64,000 nt of DNA from positions 33,755 through 97,754 of the forward strand of contig JAFDIV010000013.1 of NCBI GenBank assembly GCA_019307815.1, written 5' to 3'. Source of the DNA: Deltaproteobacteria bacterium (GTDB taxonomy: Bacteria > Desulfobacterota > DSM-4660 > Desulfatiglandales > Desulfatiglandaceae). The translations under genes were made by a program, and so were the position numbers. Each line of letters opens with the position of its first letter. Positions within the stretch are counted from its first letter, which is position 1. The notes beneath the pieces were generated by a model, which searched no databases, was not told where the DNA came from, and saw only the letters and a list, made by a program, of their open reading frames with translations. Positions 48,415 to 58,320 of this stretch are shown in pieces.

Positions 48415-49665
48415 ATGCCAAGAAAAAATGATTCCAATGGAGATTTGCTTTGTTCATTTTGCGGAAAGAGCCAGGATGAAGTAAAGAAGCTGATAGCAGG
48501 ACCTTCTGTGTATATCTGTGACGAGTGCATTCAGTTGTGCAATGAGATTATCGCAGAAGAATATGCCCAAGAAAGCGAACAAGAGGGGGCGGGCCAGCTT
48601 CCCAAGCCTGCTGAGATAAAGGAAATCCTGGACCAATATGTAATCGAGCAGGAACGGCCTAAGAAGATCCTCTCCGTGGCCGTCCACAACCATTATAAGC
48701 GTATCAATACAAAGGTTGACATGGAGGGGGTCGAGATCCAGAAGAGTAACATCCTCCTTATTGGACCAACTGGGTGTGGAAAGACCCTCCTAGCCCAGAC
48801 CCTGGCAAAGATATTGAAAGTTCCTTTTACTATTGCCGATGCCACCACCCTAACCGAGGCCGGATACGTGGGTGAGGATGTGGAAAATATCATTTTGAAT
48901 CTGGTCCAAATGGCCGATTATGATGTTGAGGCAGCCAGCAAGGGCATCGTATATATTGACGAGATAGATAAGATTGCCCGCAAAACCGACAGCCCGTCCA
49001 TAACTCGTGATGTCTCCGGAGAGGGCGTGCAGCAGGCCCTACTGAAGATCATAGAAGGTACTATGGCCAATGTGCCTCCCAAGGGGGGAAGGAAGCACCC
49101 TCAGCAGGATTTTGTGAAGGTGGATACTACCAATATCCTGTTCATCTGTGGAGGAACTTTTAACGGCCTTGATAAGATCATCCAAACCCGTATAGGCAAA
49201 AAGGCCATGGGGTTTGAGGCGGACATCGGCGGAACCGGTCAGATGAATATGAATGAGATCATGTCCTTGGTACAGCCCGAGGATTTGATCAAATTCGGTC
49301 TTATTCCAGAATTCATAGGGAGAATTCCCATTTTGGCCACACTGGACGAGCTCAGTCTGGAAGCGCTTGTACGTATACTAACAGAACCAAAAAACGCCTT
49401 GGTAAAGCAATATAAGAAGCTGTTTGAATTGGAAGGCGTGGAGCTCAAATTTACAGACGAAGCCCTTATGGCCATTGCCAGGGAGGCCATAAAGAGAAAA
49501 TCCGGGGCCCGAGGGTTGCGGGCTATTATGGAATCCGTGATGCTGGATATCATGTATGATATCCCATCTACACCTGGCATCAGGGAATGTGTTATCGGTG
49601 AAGAGGTGATCACCAAAGGCGAACAGCCTCTTATACTTTATGAAAATCAAGTAGGTTATGCATAG
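48415..49665 (+). CDS. clpX: ATP-dependent Clp protease ATP-binding subunit ClpX
   Basis: A 416-residue AAA+ unfoldase. An N-terminal zinc-binding domain has LLCSFCGKS and [10 protein letters not shown], Walker A is [12 protein letters not shown], Walker B is [12 protein letters not shown], and the C-terminal domain carries [18 protein letters not shown]. It delivers tagged substrates to ClpP. The clpX stop overlaps the proposed lon start by eight bases. Confidence 0.97.
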   Translation: MPRKNDSNGDLLCSFCGKSQDEVKKLIAGPSVYICDECIQLCNEIIAEEYAQESEQEGAGQLPKPAEIKEILDQYVIEQERPKKILSVAVHNHYKRINTKVDMEGVEIQKSNILLIGPTGCGKTLLAQTLAKILKVPFTIADATTLTEAGYVGEDVENIILNLVQMADYDVEAASKGIVYIDEIDKIARKTDSPSITRDVSGEGVQQALLKIIEGTMANVPPKGGRKHPQQDFVKVDTTNILFICGGTFNGLDKIIQTRIGKKAMGFEADIGGTGQMNMNEIMSLVQPEDLIKFGLIPEFIGRIPILATLDELSLEALVRILTEPKNALVKQYKKLFELEGVELKFTDEALMAIAREAIKRKSGARGLRAIMESVMLDIMYDIPSTPGIRECVIGEEVITKGEQPLILYENQVGYA

Positions 49666-52123
49666 GGCCATGTTTAATTTAAAGAAAGACCCAAAGGATT
49701 TTATAAAAGACGAGACCTATTTTTACCCCCTTTTACCCCTTAGGGACGTGGTGGTTTTTCCCAATGTGGTTGTGCCTCTTTTCGTGGGCAGAGACAAATC
49801 CATTAAGGCGCTTGAATATGCCATGTCCCACCAGAAAGAGATCTTTCTTTCAGCCCAAAAAGATGCCAAAGTGGACAGCCCCACCCCACGGGACATTTAC
49901 TCCCATGGCACACTGGGCTCTGTATTGCAATTGCTTAAGCTCCCCGATGGTACTGTAAAGGCCCTGATCGAGGGAAAGTTCAGGGGAAAGATTGAGAACT
50001 TCCTGGGGGATCAGGAATTTTTCATGGTTGAGGTACGGAGGGTTTACACTCGGGCCGAGATCAACCTTGAGACAAAGGCCTTGGTCCGAACCATTACTTC
50101 TAGTTTTGAGGAGTATGCTAAGCTCAACAATAAGATCAGTGAGGAGATCGTATCAACCGTAACCTCCATCGAGGATCCCGAGCGCCTTGCCGATACCATC
50201 GCAGGACACCTGTCCTTGAAGGTCCGCGACAAACAAGAGCTTCTTGAGATAGAGGATCTTAATAGACGCCTGGAGAAGCTCTTTGAAAAACTTCGCAACG
50301 AGATCAGCATACTCCGCCTGGAGCAACGCCTCCGAGCCCGGGTCAAGAAGCAAATGGAAAAGACCCAGAAGGACTATTACTTGAATGAACAGATGCGGGC
50401 CATTCAAAAGGAAATGGGGGCCAAGGATGATTTCAAGGCAGAGCTGGAGGAGCTAGAGAAGCGGATCAAACGCAAACGCCTTCCCAAAGAGGCCCATGCT
50501 AGGGTCAAGCATGAATTAAAGAAACTGAAAATGATGTCGCCCATGTCGGCTGAGGCCACGGTGGTCCGCAATTACATTGATTGGATCCTGTCCCTTCCAT
50601 GGTACGAAAGGACCAAGGAAAAGATGGATATTGAGGAGGCTGAGGCCATCCTTGAGGCAGATCATTACGGGCTTGAAAAACCAAAGCAAAGGATTCTGGA
50701 ATACCTTGCTGTACAACGCCTTACCAAAAAGATGCGAGGTCCTATCCTTTGTTTTGTGGGCCCCCCTGGTGTTGGGAAGACTTCCCTTGCCCGGTCTGTG
50801 GCCAGGGCAACAGGCCGCAATTTTGTACGGCTATCCCTGGGAGGCGTGAGGGATGAAGCCGAGATCAGGGGCCACAGGAGAACATACATTGGCGCATTGC
50901 CAGGCAAGATTATCCAGTATCTTAAGAAGGCCAAGTCCAATAACCCCGTATTTTGCCTGGACGAAGTGGACAAAATGAGCACTGACTTTAGGGGTGATCC
51001 CGCTGCCGCTCTGTTGGAGGTTTTGGATCCTGAACAAAATTACGCATTCAACGATCACTACCTTGACCTGGACTATGACCTGTCTGATGTCCTTTTTATC
51101 ACTACGGCTAATACGCTACACAGCATCCCATTGCCCCTGCAGGACAGGATGGAGATCATCCGGCTGCCGGGATACACGGAGCTAGAAAAACTAAATATTG
51201 CTAAACAATTTCTTATCAAGAAGCAGATAGAGCAAAATGGTTTGACCCCGGAAAACTTAAGTTTCACGGATAATGCCATTTTGAACATCATCAGGCTTTA
51301 TACAAAAGAAGCTGGGGTCCGAAACCTGGAAAGAGAAATCTCTTCCATCTGCCGCAAGGTGGCAAGGGAGGTGGTGAAGCAAGGCAAGGAGACCAAGATT
51401 CAAATCAAGGCCCAGTCACTACATAAATATCTCGGTGTACCCAAATTCAGGTACGGCAGGACCGAAGAGAAGGACGCCATAGGGGTGGCCACTGGGCTTG
51501 CGTGGACTGATGTGGGAGGAGAGCTCCTCCAAACAGAGGCCACGGTCATGCCAGGAAAGGGGAATCTAGTGCTGACCGGTAAGCTGGGAGAGGTGATGCA
51601 GGAATCTGCCCAGGCAGCCCTGAGTTATGTGCGCTCAAGATCAAGGCTTCTGAAGCTGCCTGATAATTTTTACGAGAAAGTGGATATTCATGTGCATGTG
51701 CCTGAGGGCGCTATCCCAAAGGACGGGCCTTCTGCTGGTATCACGCTTGCCACTGCCATTGTGTCGGCCCTGACCAGAAGGCCTGTGAGCCGTGACATCG
51801 CTATGACCGGAGAGATTACCTTGAGAGGTCGGGTCCTCCCCATAGGAGGGTTGAAGGAAAAGATTTTGGCTGCTCACCGGGGCGGGGTAAGCAAGGTAAT
51901 CATTCCTTTTGAGAACAAGAAGGACATTGAGGAGATCCCAAAGAAGATACTAAAGAAGGTGGAGCTTATTCTGGTGGAGCATATGGATGAGGTGTTGCGT
52001 GAAGCACTTATCCTGGAGGAAGGGGAGGATCTTTTCGCTACTGAAAAGGACTATGTCCCCTTCTGCATCGAAGATCTTATGAAAAAGGAAAAACCTTCTC
52101 CAACGGAAATAACTGCTCATTGA
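49658..52123 (+). CDS. lon: ATP-dependent Lon protease
   Basis: An 821-residue AAA+ protease: N-terminal substrate-binding domain ([19 protein letters not shown]), central coiled coil, Walker [14 protein letters not shown], Walker B CLDEVDKM, and the C-terminal peptidase domain with catalytic Ser in [12 protein letters not shown] and Lys in [13 protein letters not shown]. The ATG at 49658 overlaps clpX; a second ATG at 49670 is equally possible and neither has a strong ribosome site, so translational coupling is likely. Last gene of the tig-clp-lon run, followed by tRNA genes. Confidence 0.96.
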   Translation: MHRAMFNLKKDPKDFIKDETYFYPLLPLRDVVVFPNVVVPLFVGRDKSIKALEYAMSHQKEIFLSAQKDAKVDSPTPRDIYSHGTLGSVLQLLKLPDGTVKALIEGKFRGKIENFLGDQEFFMVEVRRVYTRAEINLETKALVRTITSSFEEYAKLNNKISEEIVSTVTSIEDPERLADTIAGHLSLKVRDKQELLEIEDLNRRLEKLFEKLRNEISILRLEQRLRARVKKQMEKTQKDYYLNEQMRAIQKEMGAKDDFKAELEELEKRIKRKRLPKEAHARVKHELKKLKMMSPMSAEATVVRNYIDWILSLPWYERTKEKMDIEEAEAILEADHYGLEKPKQRILEYLAVQRLTKKMRGPILCFVGPPGVGKTSLARSVARATGRNFVRLSLGGVRDEAEIRGHRRTYIGALPGKIIQYLKKAKSNNPVFCLDEVDKMSTDFRGDPAAALLEVLDPEQNYAFNDHYLDLDYDLSDVLFITTANTLHSIPLPLQDRMEIIRLPGYTELEKLNIAKQFLIKKQIEQNGLTPENLSFTDNAILNIIRLYTKEAGVRNLEREISSICRKVAREVVKQGKETKIQIKAQSLHKYLGVPKFRYGRTEEKDAIGVATGLAWTDVGGELLQTEATVMPGKGNLVLTGKLGEVMQESAQAALSYVRSRSRLLKLPDNFYEKVDIHVHVPEGAIPKDGPSAGITLATAIVSALTRRPVSRDIAMTGEITLRGRVLPIGGLKEKILAAHRGGVSKVIIPFENKKDIEEIPKKILKKVELILVEHMDEVLREALILEEGEDLFATEKDYVPFCIEDLMKKEKPSPTEITAH

Positions 52124-52137
52124 AACAGCGGATCGGG

Positions 52138-52166
52138 TTGACAATCTTTGGCCCAGTTGATAGATT
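52138..52166 (+). promoter_or_regulatory. Promoter of the tRNA-Val/tRNA-Asp pair
   Basis: TTGACA (52138-52143), 17-base spacer, TAGATT (52161-52166). This near-consensus promoter ends 12 bases before the first tRNA. Confidence 0.75.
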
Positions 52167-52178
52167 AACATATGGGAT

Positions 52179-52253
52179 AGGCGGATAGCTCAGTGGGAGA
52201 GCATCGGCCTTACAAGCCGGGGGTCGCAGGTTCAAATCCTGTTCCGCCTACCA
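52179..52253 (+). tRNA. tRNA-Val (anticodon TAC)
   Basis: Full cloverleaf. Acceptor AGGCGGA/TCCGCCT, D arm GCTC/GAGC, anticodon stem TCGGC/GCCGG with loop CTTACAA (anticodon 52211-52213), T arm GCAGG-TTCAAAT-CCTGT, encoded CCA at 52251-52253. It is read with the tRNA-Asp gene, which begins 12 bases later. Confidence 0.93.
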
Positions 52254-52265
52254 CAACAAAACCGC

Positions 52266-52344
52266 GGGGGCGTAGTTCAGTTCTGGTTAGAACGCCGGCC
52301 TGTCACGCCGGAGGTCGCGAGTTCGAGTCTCGTCGTCCCCGCCA
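52266..52344 (+). tRNA. tRNA-Asp (anticodon GTC)
   Basis: Acceptor GGGGGCG/CGTCCCC, D arm GTTC/GAAC, anticodon stem CCGGC/GCCGG with loop CTGTCAC (anticodon 52302-52304), T arm GCGAG-TTCGAGT-CTCGT, discriminator G and encoded CCA to 52344. Its 3' 26 bases recur with two changes at 53355-53380. Confidence 0.94.
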
Positions 52345-52356
52345 TAAGCTACAGAT

Positions 52357-52398
52357 AAGCCTATTGCGCCTTCCATCAGGAGGGGCAATAGGCTTTTT
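52357..52398 (+). terminator. Rho-independent terminator of the tRNA pair
   Basis: AAGCCTATTGC (52357-52367) pairs perfectly with GCAATAGGCTT (52385-52395) and runs into TTTTT. It is 12 bases after the tRNA-Asp CCA end. Confidence 0.85.
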
Positions 52399-52517
52399 GT
52401 TGTCTTCCTCTACCTCCAATGCCCTTAGAAGTTCTTTACAGGCACTCCATCCTCTTTGCCTTTACAGTGTGATTCGCCTTTTACACCTGAACCTGTGGCC
52501 AGGGCCTCAACCATGTC

Positions 52518-52904
52518 TTATACGACGACAACTGAGTCCCCATATTGGGCCACAGCCGAGTCAGTGGTAAGAAGGACTAAGCCTTCTGAACGAGCTTGGG
52601 CCAAAAGTATACGATCAAAAGGGTCTTTGTGAAGTGGCGGTAACGAGCCAACCCTTAGCGCATGTTCAGCCGTCACGGGAAGCTCTGCGTATCCATGGGC
52701 AACAAGCTCCTTCCTAAGCCGATACGGATCCACTTTGAAATCTTTGCGCCCAAGGCCCAGCTTTATGACAATTTCCCATATGCTTGCTGCACTGAAAATG
52801 AGACTGTTCTCCCTTGAAGTCAAGAGGTTACGGGCTGATTGGGAAAGCCTCTCAGGCTGTCCTGCAGCCCACAATAGTATGTGGGTATCTAACAGGAGTT
52901 TCAT
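52518..52904 (-). CDS. vapC: PIN-domain toxin (VapC-like)
   Basis: A 128-residue PIN-domain RNase. Acidic active-site residues are in LLLDTHILLW (Asp6), SIWEIVIKLGLG (Glu44), DPFDRILLAQA and LLTTDSAV. It is the toxin of a type II toxin-antitoxin pair and probably cleaves tRNA or other RNA when free. The start overlaps the antitoxin stop by four bases. Confidence 0.9.
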   Translation of the reverse strand: MKLLLDTHILLWAAGQPERLSQSARNLLTSRENSLIFSAASIWEIVIKLGLGRKDFKVDPYRLRKELVAHGYAELPVTAEHALRVGSLPPLHKDPFDRILLAQARSEGLVLLTTDSAVAQYGDSVVVV

Positions 52905-53152
52905 GAATCCTTGCTTCCTTCGAAAAGGGACTTCATTTCAAATGCTCCCATGGTATCAAAATCTTCGGGAACCGAAATTTCACCAGCCATAAATCCTAGT
53001 TTTGTGTCGTTCTCTTGCTCTTCTTCAGATAAAGGCACAACCTTTACCAGGGGTTTTCCCGCCTTTGCAATGATGAATGCCTTACCTTTTGCGGCTTCCT
53101 CTACCAGCCGCGACAGGTGGGTCTTTGCTTCGTGAATATTGATGGTTTCCAT
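52901..53152 (-). CDS. Phd/YefM-family antitoxin
   Basis: An 83-residue antitoxin. The N-terminal DNA-binding part METINIHEAKTHLSRLVEEA followed by AFIIAKAGKPLVKVVPL is the Phd/YefM/StbD signature, and the flexible C-terminus would bind and block the PIN toxin. It probably represses the pair through the operator at 53172-53191. Ribosome site AGAGGT. Confidence 0.88.
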   Translation of the reverse strand: METINIHEAKTHLSRLVEEAAKGKAFIIAKAGKPLVKVVPLSEEEQENDTKLGFMAGEISVPEDFDTMGAFEMKSLFEGSKDS

Positions 53153-53171
53153 AAACTACCTCTGAAGATCT

Positions 53172-53214
53172 AGTTTACTAAACTTAGTTTACTTGTTTTA
53201 CCCTTGCATGTCAA
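53172..53214 (-). promoter_or_regulatory. Promoter/operator of the toxin-antitoxin pair
   Basis: Minus-strand -35 TTGACA (53209-53214), 17-base spacer, -10 TAAACT (53186-53191). The same AGTTTA unit occurs at 53172-53177 and 53186-53191 and is inverted at 53179-53184 (AGTTTA-C-TAAACT palindrome), overlapping the -10 box. This is a typical autoregulatory site for a Phd-type antitoxin. Confidence 0.75.
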
Positions 53215-53310
53215 TTTCAAAGGCCTCAAAGGCGAGAGAGACGCCTTCCTCAATACCAGCTGGCCTTTCCGCCTCCACCTAACTCAACACTAACTCCGAC
53301 CGGTGCAAAA

Positions 53311-53380
53311 GGGGGTGCAGTGCTCGTAACCAGGTGAAATTCTATGCTGCTCATGAGTTTGAGACTCGTCGTCCCCGCCA
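53311..53380 (+). pseudogene. tRNA-Asp-like partial duplicate (possible attachment repeat)
   Basis: Bases 53355-53380 match the 3' end of tRNA-Asp (52319-52344) at 24 of 26 positions, including CTCGTCGTCCCCGCCA. Upstream, GGGGGTG at 53311-53317 could still pair with CGTCCCC as an acceptor stem, and the T arm is intact, but the D and anticodon arms are not recognisable. After it comes a weak copy of the tRNA terminator context (GGGCTTTTT). It is either a decayed second tRNA-Asp or the far attachment repeat of an element inserted at the tRNA. Confidence 0.65.
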
Positions 53381-53429
53381 GAAAAAGATTAGGTCTGTTG
53401 CCTGCGAAGAGAGTGATAGGGCTTTTTAC

Positions 53430-54791
53430 TTAATATAAACCGTATTTCTTGATTTTTAGGCCCAGTGTCTTTCGATTAATACCGAGTATGTCAGCTGCCT
53501 CGGTCTTTTTCCCCCTGGTCCTTTTTAATACGAAACGGATATACTTCTTTTCCAGTTCTCTTAAAGTGATGAGATCTTCAGAGAACATCTGAAACTCTCC
53601 CTGGCGTTGGGTAATAAAGGCAGGTAGATCAACAGGTCTTATTATATCGGTGTCCTCTAGGATAAGGATACGTTCTATGGTATGTTCCAATTCTCTGACA
53701 TTCCCTGGCCAGGCGTATTCCTGTAAGATGGCCATGGCCTCAGGGGACACCTCAGGCACTGCGCGTTTCAATTTCTTGCTGAATTTTTCCAAGAAATGTT
53801 GAACAAGGAGTGGGATGTCCCCTTTGCGTTTTCTAAGCGGGGGTATATGGATTGGGACCACGCTAAGGCGATAGAAAAGATCCTCCCTGAATTCACCCTG
53901 TCGTACGCATTTTCCTAGATCCTTATTGGAGGCAGAAATAATTCGAATATCCAGTTTGATCCTCTTTTGGTCCCCCACTTTCATAAATTCCCGTTCTTGA
54001 ATTACACGCAACAGCTTTGCTTGAATGCTAAGGCTCAGATTAGCAATCTCATCGAAGAAGAACGTGCCATGATTTGCCAACTCAAAAAGCCCATGTTTTG
54101 TCTGGTGGGCTCCAGTGAAAGAGCCCTTGACATGGCCGAACAGTTCACTTTCCAGAAGTGTTTCAACAAGGGCTGAACAGTCTACTGCCACAAATTCTTT
54201 ATGCTTTCGGTTGCTGTGCCTATGGATTGCCTTTGCAACAAGCTCTTTTCCTGTTCCACTTTCACCAGTAATTAGCACAGTACTGTCGGTCGGTGCTACT
54301 TTAAGGATCTTTTCGAAGATCCTCTTCATTGCACGACTTTGGCCGATAATCCTTGTCTTATCATCATCTACTTCAAGCTCAAGGGTTTGTCTTCTGTGGG
54401 GTGAAGTATCCGGCTTAAGAGCGACTTTTTTTCTTAATGCAGCATCTAAATCATCGAGCCGAAACGGCTTGACAAGATAATCTATGGCACCCAACTTTGT
54501 GCAATAAACAGCAGAGTCAATGGTGGGATAGCCTGTTATCATGATCACACCCACTTGAGGGTGTTTAACTCGTATTTTCTGTAGGAGTTCGGTGCCATCT
54601 ATATCTGGAAGTCGGATATCGAGTAAGGCGAGGTCAAAAGATTGCGTTTGAAGGAGTTCAAGGGCCTCCTGTGCTGTAGAGGCCCCTACGGCCTCAATTT
54701 GTCTGCTCATTAAGGCCCTGCCTATGCCGTTTCGCACAACCGCTTCGTCATCAACGATTAAAACCTTTTTGATTTGCCCTTTGTAGTTCAT
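53430..54791 (-). CDS. Sigma54-dependent response regulator (NtrC family)
   Basis: A 453-residue enhancer-binding activator: receiver (VLIVDDEAVV, Asp58 in LALLDIRLPD), AAA+ domain with Walker A GESGTGKELVAKAI, the sigma54-contacting GSFTGA loop (GAFTGA variant), Walker B TFFFDEI, and a Fis-type HTH at the end (EAADILGINRKTLGLKIKKY). It activates promoters of the -24/-12 class. As last gene of a four-gene signalling operon it is the likely output of the two upstream kinases; its targets are not visible in this window. Confidence 0.93.
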   Translation of the reverse strand: MNYKGQIKKVLIVDDEAVVRNGIGRALMSRQIEAVGASTAQEALELLQTQSFDLALLDIRLPDIDGTELLQKIRVKHPQVGVIMITGYPTIDSAVYCTKLGAIDYLVKPFRLDDLDAALRKKVALKPDTSPHRRQTLELEVDDDKTRIIGQSRAMKRIFEKILKVAPTDSTVLITGESGTGKELVAKAIHRHSNRKHKEFVAVDCSALVETLLESELFGHVKGSFTGAHQTKHGLFELANHGTFFFDEIANLSLSIQAKLLRVIQEREFMKVGDQKRIKLDIRIISASNKDLGKCVRQGEFREDLFYRLSVVPIHIPPLRKRKGDIPLLVQHFLEKFSKKLKRAVPEVSPEAMAILQEYAWPGNVRELEHTIERILILEDTDIIRPVDLPAFITQRQGEFQMFSEDLITLRELEKKYIRFVLKRTRGKKTEAADILGINRKTLGLKIKKYGLY

Positions 54792-54871
54792 TAACGTTAC
54801 TGAGATACCCCCCCCTAGCTAACTGGTATCCATCCATGGATTTAAGCTCTCTGGATGGAATTCGGATGGGC

Positions 54872-56344
54872 CTAAACAATAGCAGGAAGCAAAATCCTAA
54901 ATGTAGTACCTTTGTTAGGCTCGCTCTCAACGTCAATGGAGCCTTGGTGATTTTCCACAATTGCCTTGACAATGGCAAGCCCCAAACCGGTTCCCATTAC
55001 CTCCCTGGTTCTCGGATGTTTTACCCGGTAAAATTTGTCAAAAATTTTAGGCAATTCTTCTTGTGGGATCCCGACCCCATTGTCTTTTACTTTTATCTCA
55101 ATATATTCTCCTAATCCTTCTGCAGTAACCACAACCTCTCCGCCATCTGGGGAATAGTTGATCGCATTGGAAATAAGATTGCTGAAAATCTCCTCTATTG
55201 CCTTGGGATCAGCCTTCACTGGTTTTAGGTTGGTGGTTTTAATGGTCAAATGTATGCCCTGTTCTTGAGCCCTTGGCAACATGAGGTCCACTGTCTCCTT
55301 GATAATTTTATCTATATTCGTTGGGGCCTGGTGTTGAATGTATTTTCCTGCCTCGATCTTTGCTACGTCCAGCAGGTCATTTATCAATTCAAGGAGTGTA
55401 TCAATCTTTTTTAAACCCCTTTGTAAGAGGTCCTGTTGTTTTTCTGATAGCGGGCCTGCAAGGCCCTCCAGCAGGACATTGTTCAATTGCCTTATGGACA
55501 CAAGGGGGCTCCGCAATTCATGAGCCACCATGTTTACAAAATCCGTTTTCATCTGGTCAAGCTGCTTAAAGGGCGTGATATCTTCGAGCACAGTAACAGT
55601 TCCCGCAATTTCATCATCTGGCCCAGGGGCAGCCGCGGATATGGCCCTCAAAACCTTCTTGCCTGCATGAATCTCTTGTGAAACAGCCACCCCATGTTCT
55701 TCTTTACCCTGCTGGATCTTTTTGAGTGTCTCAATAAGCGGCTCATTGTCTCCAAAAAACTCTGTAACCGGGACTGGATTTTGGATTTCGTGAGATTTTT
55801 CAAGCAGCCTCATGAGAGCAGGATTATGGAGCACCACCTCCAAGTTACGATTTGTTACCATGACGCCGTTTGCCATGCAGTTTATTATAGTTTTGATACG
55901 GCTTTTTTCGAGGTGGAGGTCATAGAGATTACGAATATTTTGTTCGCGGTATTCCTTGGCCTTTTGTTCAAGTTTTCTTTTCTCAGCGGCTCGTTCGACA
56001 GTGATCAAGAACTGATCGATTTGAAATGGTTTTGTAATGAAGTCATAGGCTCCCTTTTTCATACATTCGACGGCTGTATCTACAGTACCATGGCCTGTAA
56101 TAATAATAACGGGAATATCGGGATATTTTTGCCTGGCAATCTCCAACATTTCCTCACCACTCATGACGGGCATTTTCAAGTCAAGGAGCACAATGTCCAC
56201 AGGCTGGCGGGCCATGGTTTCTAAGGCTTGCTGGCCGTTCTCCGCCTTAAGGACGTCATACCCTTTACCGCTGAGCACCCGCTCGCATCCTTCCCTGATA
56301 GGCTTTTCGTCGTCAACCACTAGTACATTGCATGTTTCGCTCAT
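54872..56344 (-). CDS. Receiver-PAS sensor histidine kinase
   Basis: A 490-residue soluble protein with an N-terminal receiver (VLVVDDEKPI, Asp55 in IVLLDLKMPVMSG), a PAS-like domain at about 155-260, HisKA (MVAHELRSPLVSIRQ) and HATPase (VKDNGVGIPQEEL, GTGLGLAIVKAI). The receiver-first order suggests it accepts a phosphoryl group from the kinase upstream and relays it. The start overlaps the stop of the Rossmann-domain kinase gene by four bases, so the two are tightly coupled. The 80-base gap to the NtrC-type gene shows no terminator. Confidence 0.9.
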   Translation of the reverse strand: MSETCNVLVVDDEKPIREGCERVLSGKGYDVLKAENGQQALETMARQPVDIVLLDLKMPVMSGEEMLEIARQKYPDIPVIIITGHGTVDTAVECMKKGAYDFITKPFQIDQFLITVERAAEKRKLEQKAKEYREQNIRNLYDLHLEKSRIKTIINCMANGVMVTNRNLEVVLHNPALMRLLEKSHEIQNPVPVTEFFGDNEPLIETLKKIQQGKEEHGVAVSQEIHAGKKVLRAISAAAPGPDDEIAGTVTVLEDITPFKQLDQMKTDFVNMVAHELRSPLVSIRQLNNVLLEGLAGPLSEKQQDLLQRGLKKIDTLLELINDLLDVAKIEAGKYIQHQAPTNIDKIIKETVDLMLPRAQEQGIHLTIKTTNLKPVKADPKAIEEIFSNLISNAINYSPDGGEVVVTAEGLGEYIEIKVKDNGVGIPQEELPKIFDKFYRVKHPRTREVMGTGLGLAIVKAIVENHQGSIDVESEPNKGTTFRILLPAIV

Positions 56345-58299
56345 GAGCCATCCATCCCTATAAATACAGGTTGTTCATACACTCTGTCTTGGTATTCAAG
56401 CGGAAGTTCTATAGTAAAAGTGGTCCCACCCTCGGGCGGACAAGAAAAGCTTATGCTTCCTCCATGTAGATTTATAATATTCTGCGAAATACTCAGGCCA
56501 AGTCCTGTTCCTTTGCCCACGGGCTTGGTGGTGAAAAAGATATCAAATATCTTGCCTCTCAGTTCCTCTGGGATTCCGGGCCCTGTATCGGACACATTTA
56601 TGATAAATTTGCACCTCTCCTTATCATAGCGAGCTTGGACCCGCAGCCTTCCTTTTCCTTCCATGGCATCTGCCGCATTAATGAAAAGATTTGTGAAAAC
56701 CTGTTGAAGCTGGCCCATATCACCAATAGCATCCGGCATGTCTGGCTGGATGTCCTTAACCACCTCAATATCTTGAAACATGGCCTGATTTACAAGAAGG
56801 CCTAGGCACTTATCTATAAGGTTCCCCAAGCTAAAAGAAGAGAGTTTTCCCACTGACTGTCTGCTGAACTCAAGCAGTTCGGATACGATCTTCTTGCACC
56901 GCAATGTCTGGGTGATGATTTCTTGGATATCATTCAAGGCTTGTGGGATATCTTTGAGCTGCTCCTTTAGGAGTTCCGCATATATTAGAATGCCTGAAAG
57001 GGGGTTGTTGATCTCATGAGCTACCCCGGCTGCCATTCTTCCTACCGAGGCGATTTTCTCCGATTGAACCAATTGTAAATGGGCATCTTCCAGTTCTTTG
57101 CGCATCTTAAGAATTTCGCGCATGTCAGTAAATACGCCAACACTTCCAACTTCTTTACCATCAATGGTTATTATAGAGGCAGAGAGGGTGACGGGAATCT
57201 CTTCACCTGATTTATTCCTAATGGTCATACTTGTGGGTTGTAGTTTACCGGGCGGCCCATACTGATCACTTCTCATCTTTCTCATATTCTCTTTGGCCAC
57301 CTCAATGTCATAGAAACTGCTAATATGCCCCTTCTCCATGATTTCAGAGGCAGAATAACCGGTGAGCCTTTCCATTCCTTCATTAAAGATCAGGACATTT
57401 CCCTTGGTGTCCACCACTACAATGCCGTCCACTACGCTCTGAATCAGATTTTGGAAAAAGGTATTGGACCTTTCAACTTCCCTTTCCAATTTAATCCTGT
57501 CAGTGACATCTCTGGAGGCCTCCAAGAGTTGAGTAATTTCGCCGCTATCATCCAGGATAGGGGAGACAGTAATAACCTCATAACGTTCTTGTCCGTTCTC
57601 GTCCTTTATTTCGTGGATTGTACTAATTATTTCCTTTTTTTGTTTTACCTCTTCGAGATAGCAGGGCCTACCGTATTCTGAACAAGGTTTGTCCAGACCA
57701 TATCTAATTTCATGGCAACATTTTCCAATTACTTGTTCTGAAGTAAGGTCTTTCTCGCGCAAAAAGGTCTGATTGATGGTGCTGATACTCATGTCCTTGT
57801 TTACCACCATGATTCTATAGGGAAGGGAATCCAAGATCTTTTGGGTATTGTGTCTTTTCGCTTCACTAATGGCTTCACTTTGCGCCGTTGTGGAGGCGAG
57901 TAAGATGAGATTGAGAAGGACTTCTGAGGCCTTTTGGTCTAGAATAGATACTGTGGGAGGTTTGGATTTCCAAAGCTCTTCTAGTATTTGTTGGGAGCCG
58001 GACAGTTCCAATATTAGATCCAGGCCTTCTATTGCGCTGAGCTCACGGTAATTCGTGGTGGTAAAAATTCCCTTTTCATGGGCATACGAAAGGCCAGGAG
58101 CGTCTTTGTCTTCATCCGCGATACCAACAATTTCTATTCTTAGGGCTGCTATGTGTCTGCTACAGACCTTCTTAAGTAATCTGTGGCAGTAATCCCCCCC
58201 GCCTACAATTGCTATTCTAAGTGGTCCCAGCTCCCTACTACTGGATAGTTTGGGAGGAAGAGGTATAGTGGCCTTAAATTTGTCTTTTTTTGCTTCCAT
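56341..58299 (-). CDS. Histidine kinase with N-terminal Rossmann-like domain and Cys-rich PAS
   Basis: A 652-residue soluble kinase. Residues 26-150 look like a nucleotide-binding Rossmann fold: LRIAIVGGGDYCHRLL (glycine-rich turn 33-35), IVGIADEDKDAPGLSYA as the second strand, and LDLILELSGSQ. A PAS domain with conserved cysteines follows (GKCCHEIRYGLDKPCSEYGRPC, position about 215-240), then a second PAS (VVVDTKGNVLIFNEGME), HisKA (AAGVAHEINNPLSG) and HATPase (DTGPGIPEELR, GKGTGLGLSIS). I infer NAD-, nucleotide- or redox-sensing. A small protein gene precedes it by 21 bases; the REC-PAS kinase follows with an overlap. Confidence 0.85.
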   Translation of the reverse strand: MEAKKDKFKATIPLPPKLSSSRELGPLRIAIVGGGDYCHRLLKKVCSRHIAALRIEIVGIADEDKDAPGLSYAHEKGIFTTTNYRELSAIEGLDLILELSGSQQILEELWKSKPPTVSILDQKASEVLLNLILLASTTAQSEAISEAKRHNTQKILDSLPYRIMVVNKDMSISTINQTFLREKDLTSEQVIGKCCHEIRYGLDKPCSEYGRPCYLEEVKQKKEIISTIHEIKDENGQERYEVITVSPILDDSGEITQLLEASRDVTDRIKLEREVERSNTFFQNLIQSVVDGIVVVDTKGNVLIFNEGMERLTGYSASEIMEKGHISSFYDIEVAKENMRKMRSDQYGPPGKLQPTSMTIRNKSGEEIPVTLSASIITIDGKEVGSVGVFTDMREILKMRKELEDAHLQLVQSEKIASVGRMAAGVAHEINNPLSGILIYAELLKEQLKDIPQALNDIQEIITQTLRCKKIVSELLEFSRQSVGKLSSFSLGNLIDKCLGLLVNQAMFQDIEVVKDIQPDMPDAIGDMGQLQQVFTNLFINAADAMEGKGRLRVQARYDKERCKFIINVSDTGPGIPEELRGKIFDIFFTTKPVGKGTGLGLSISQNIINLHGGSISFSCPPEGGTTFTIELPLEYQDRVYEQPVFIGMDGS

Positions 58300-58320
58300 T
58301 TCTAGGATTGGAGGGTGTTT

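Noticed and set aside
53328..53340. Repeat of AACCAGGTGAAAT at 53328 and at the window end (about 63988)
   Set aside because: A 13-base match between two places in 64 kb is expected by chance.
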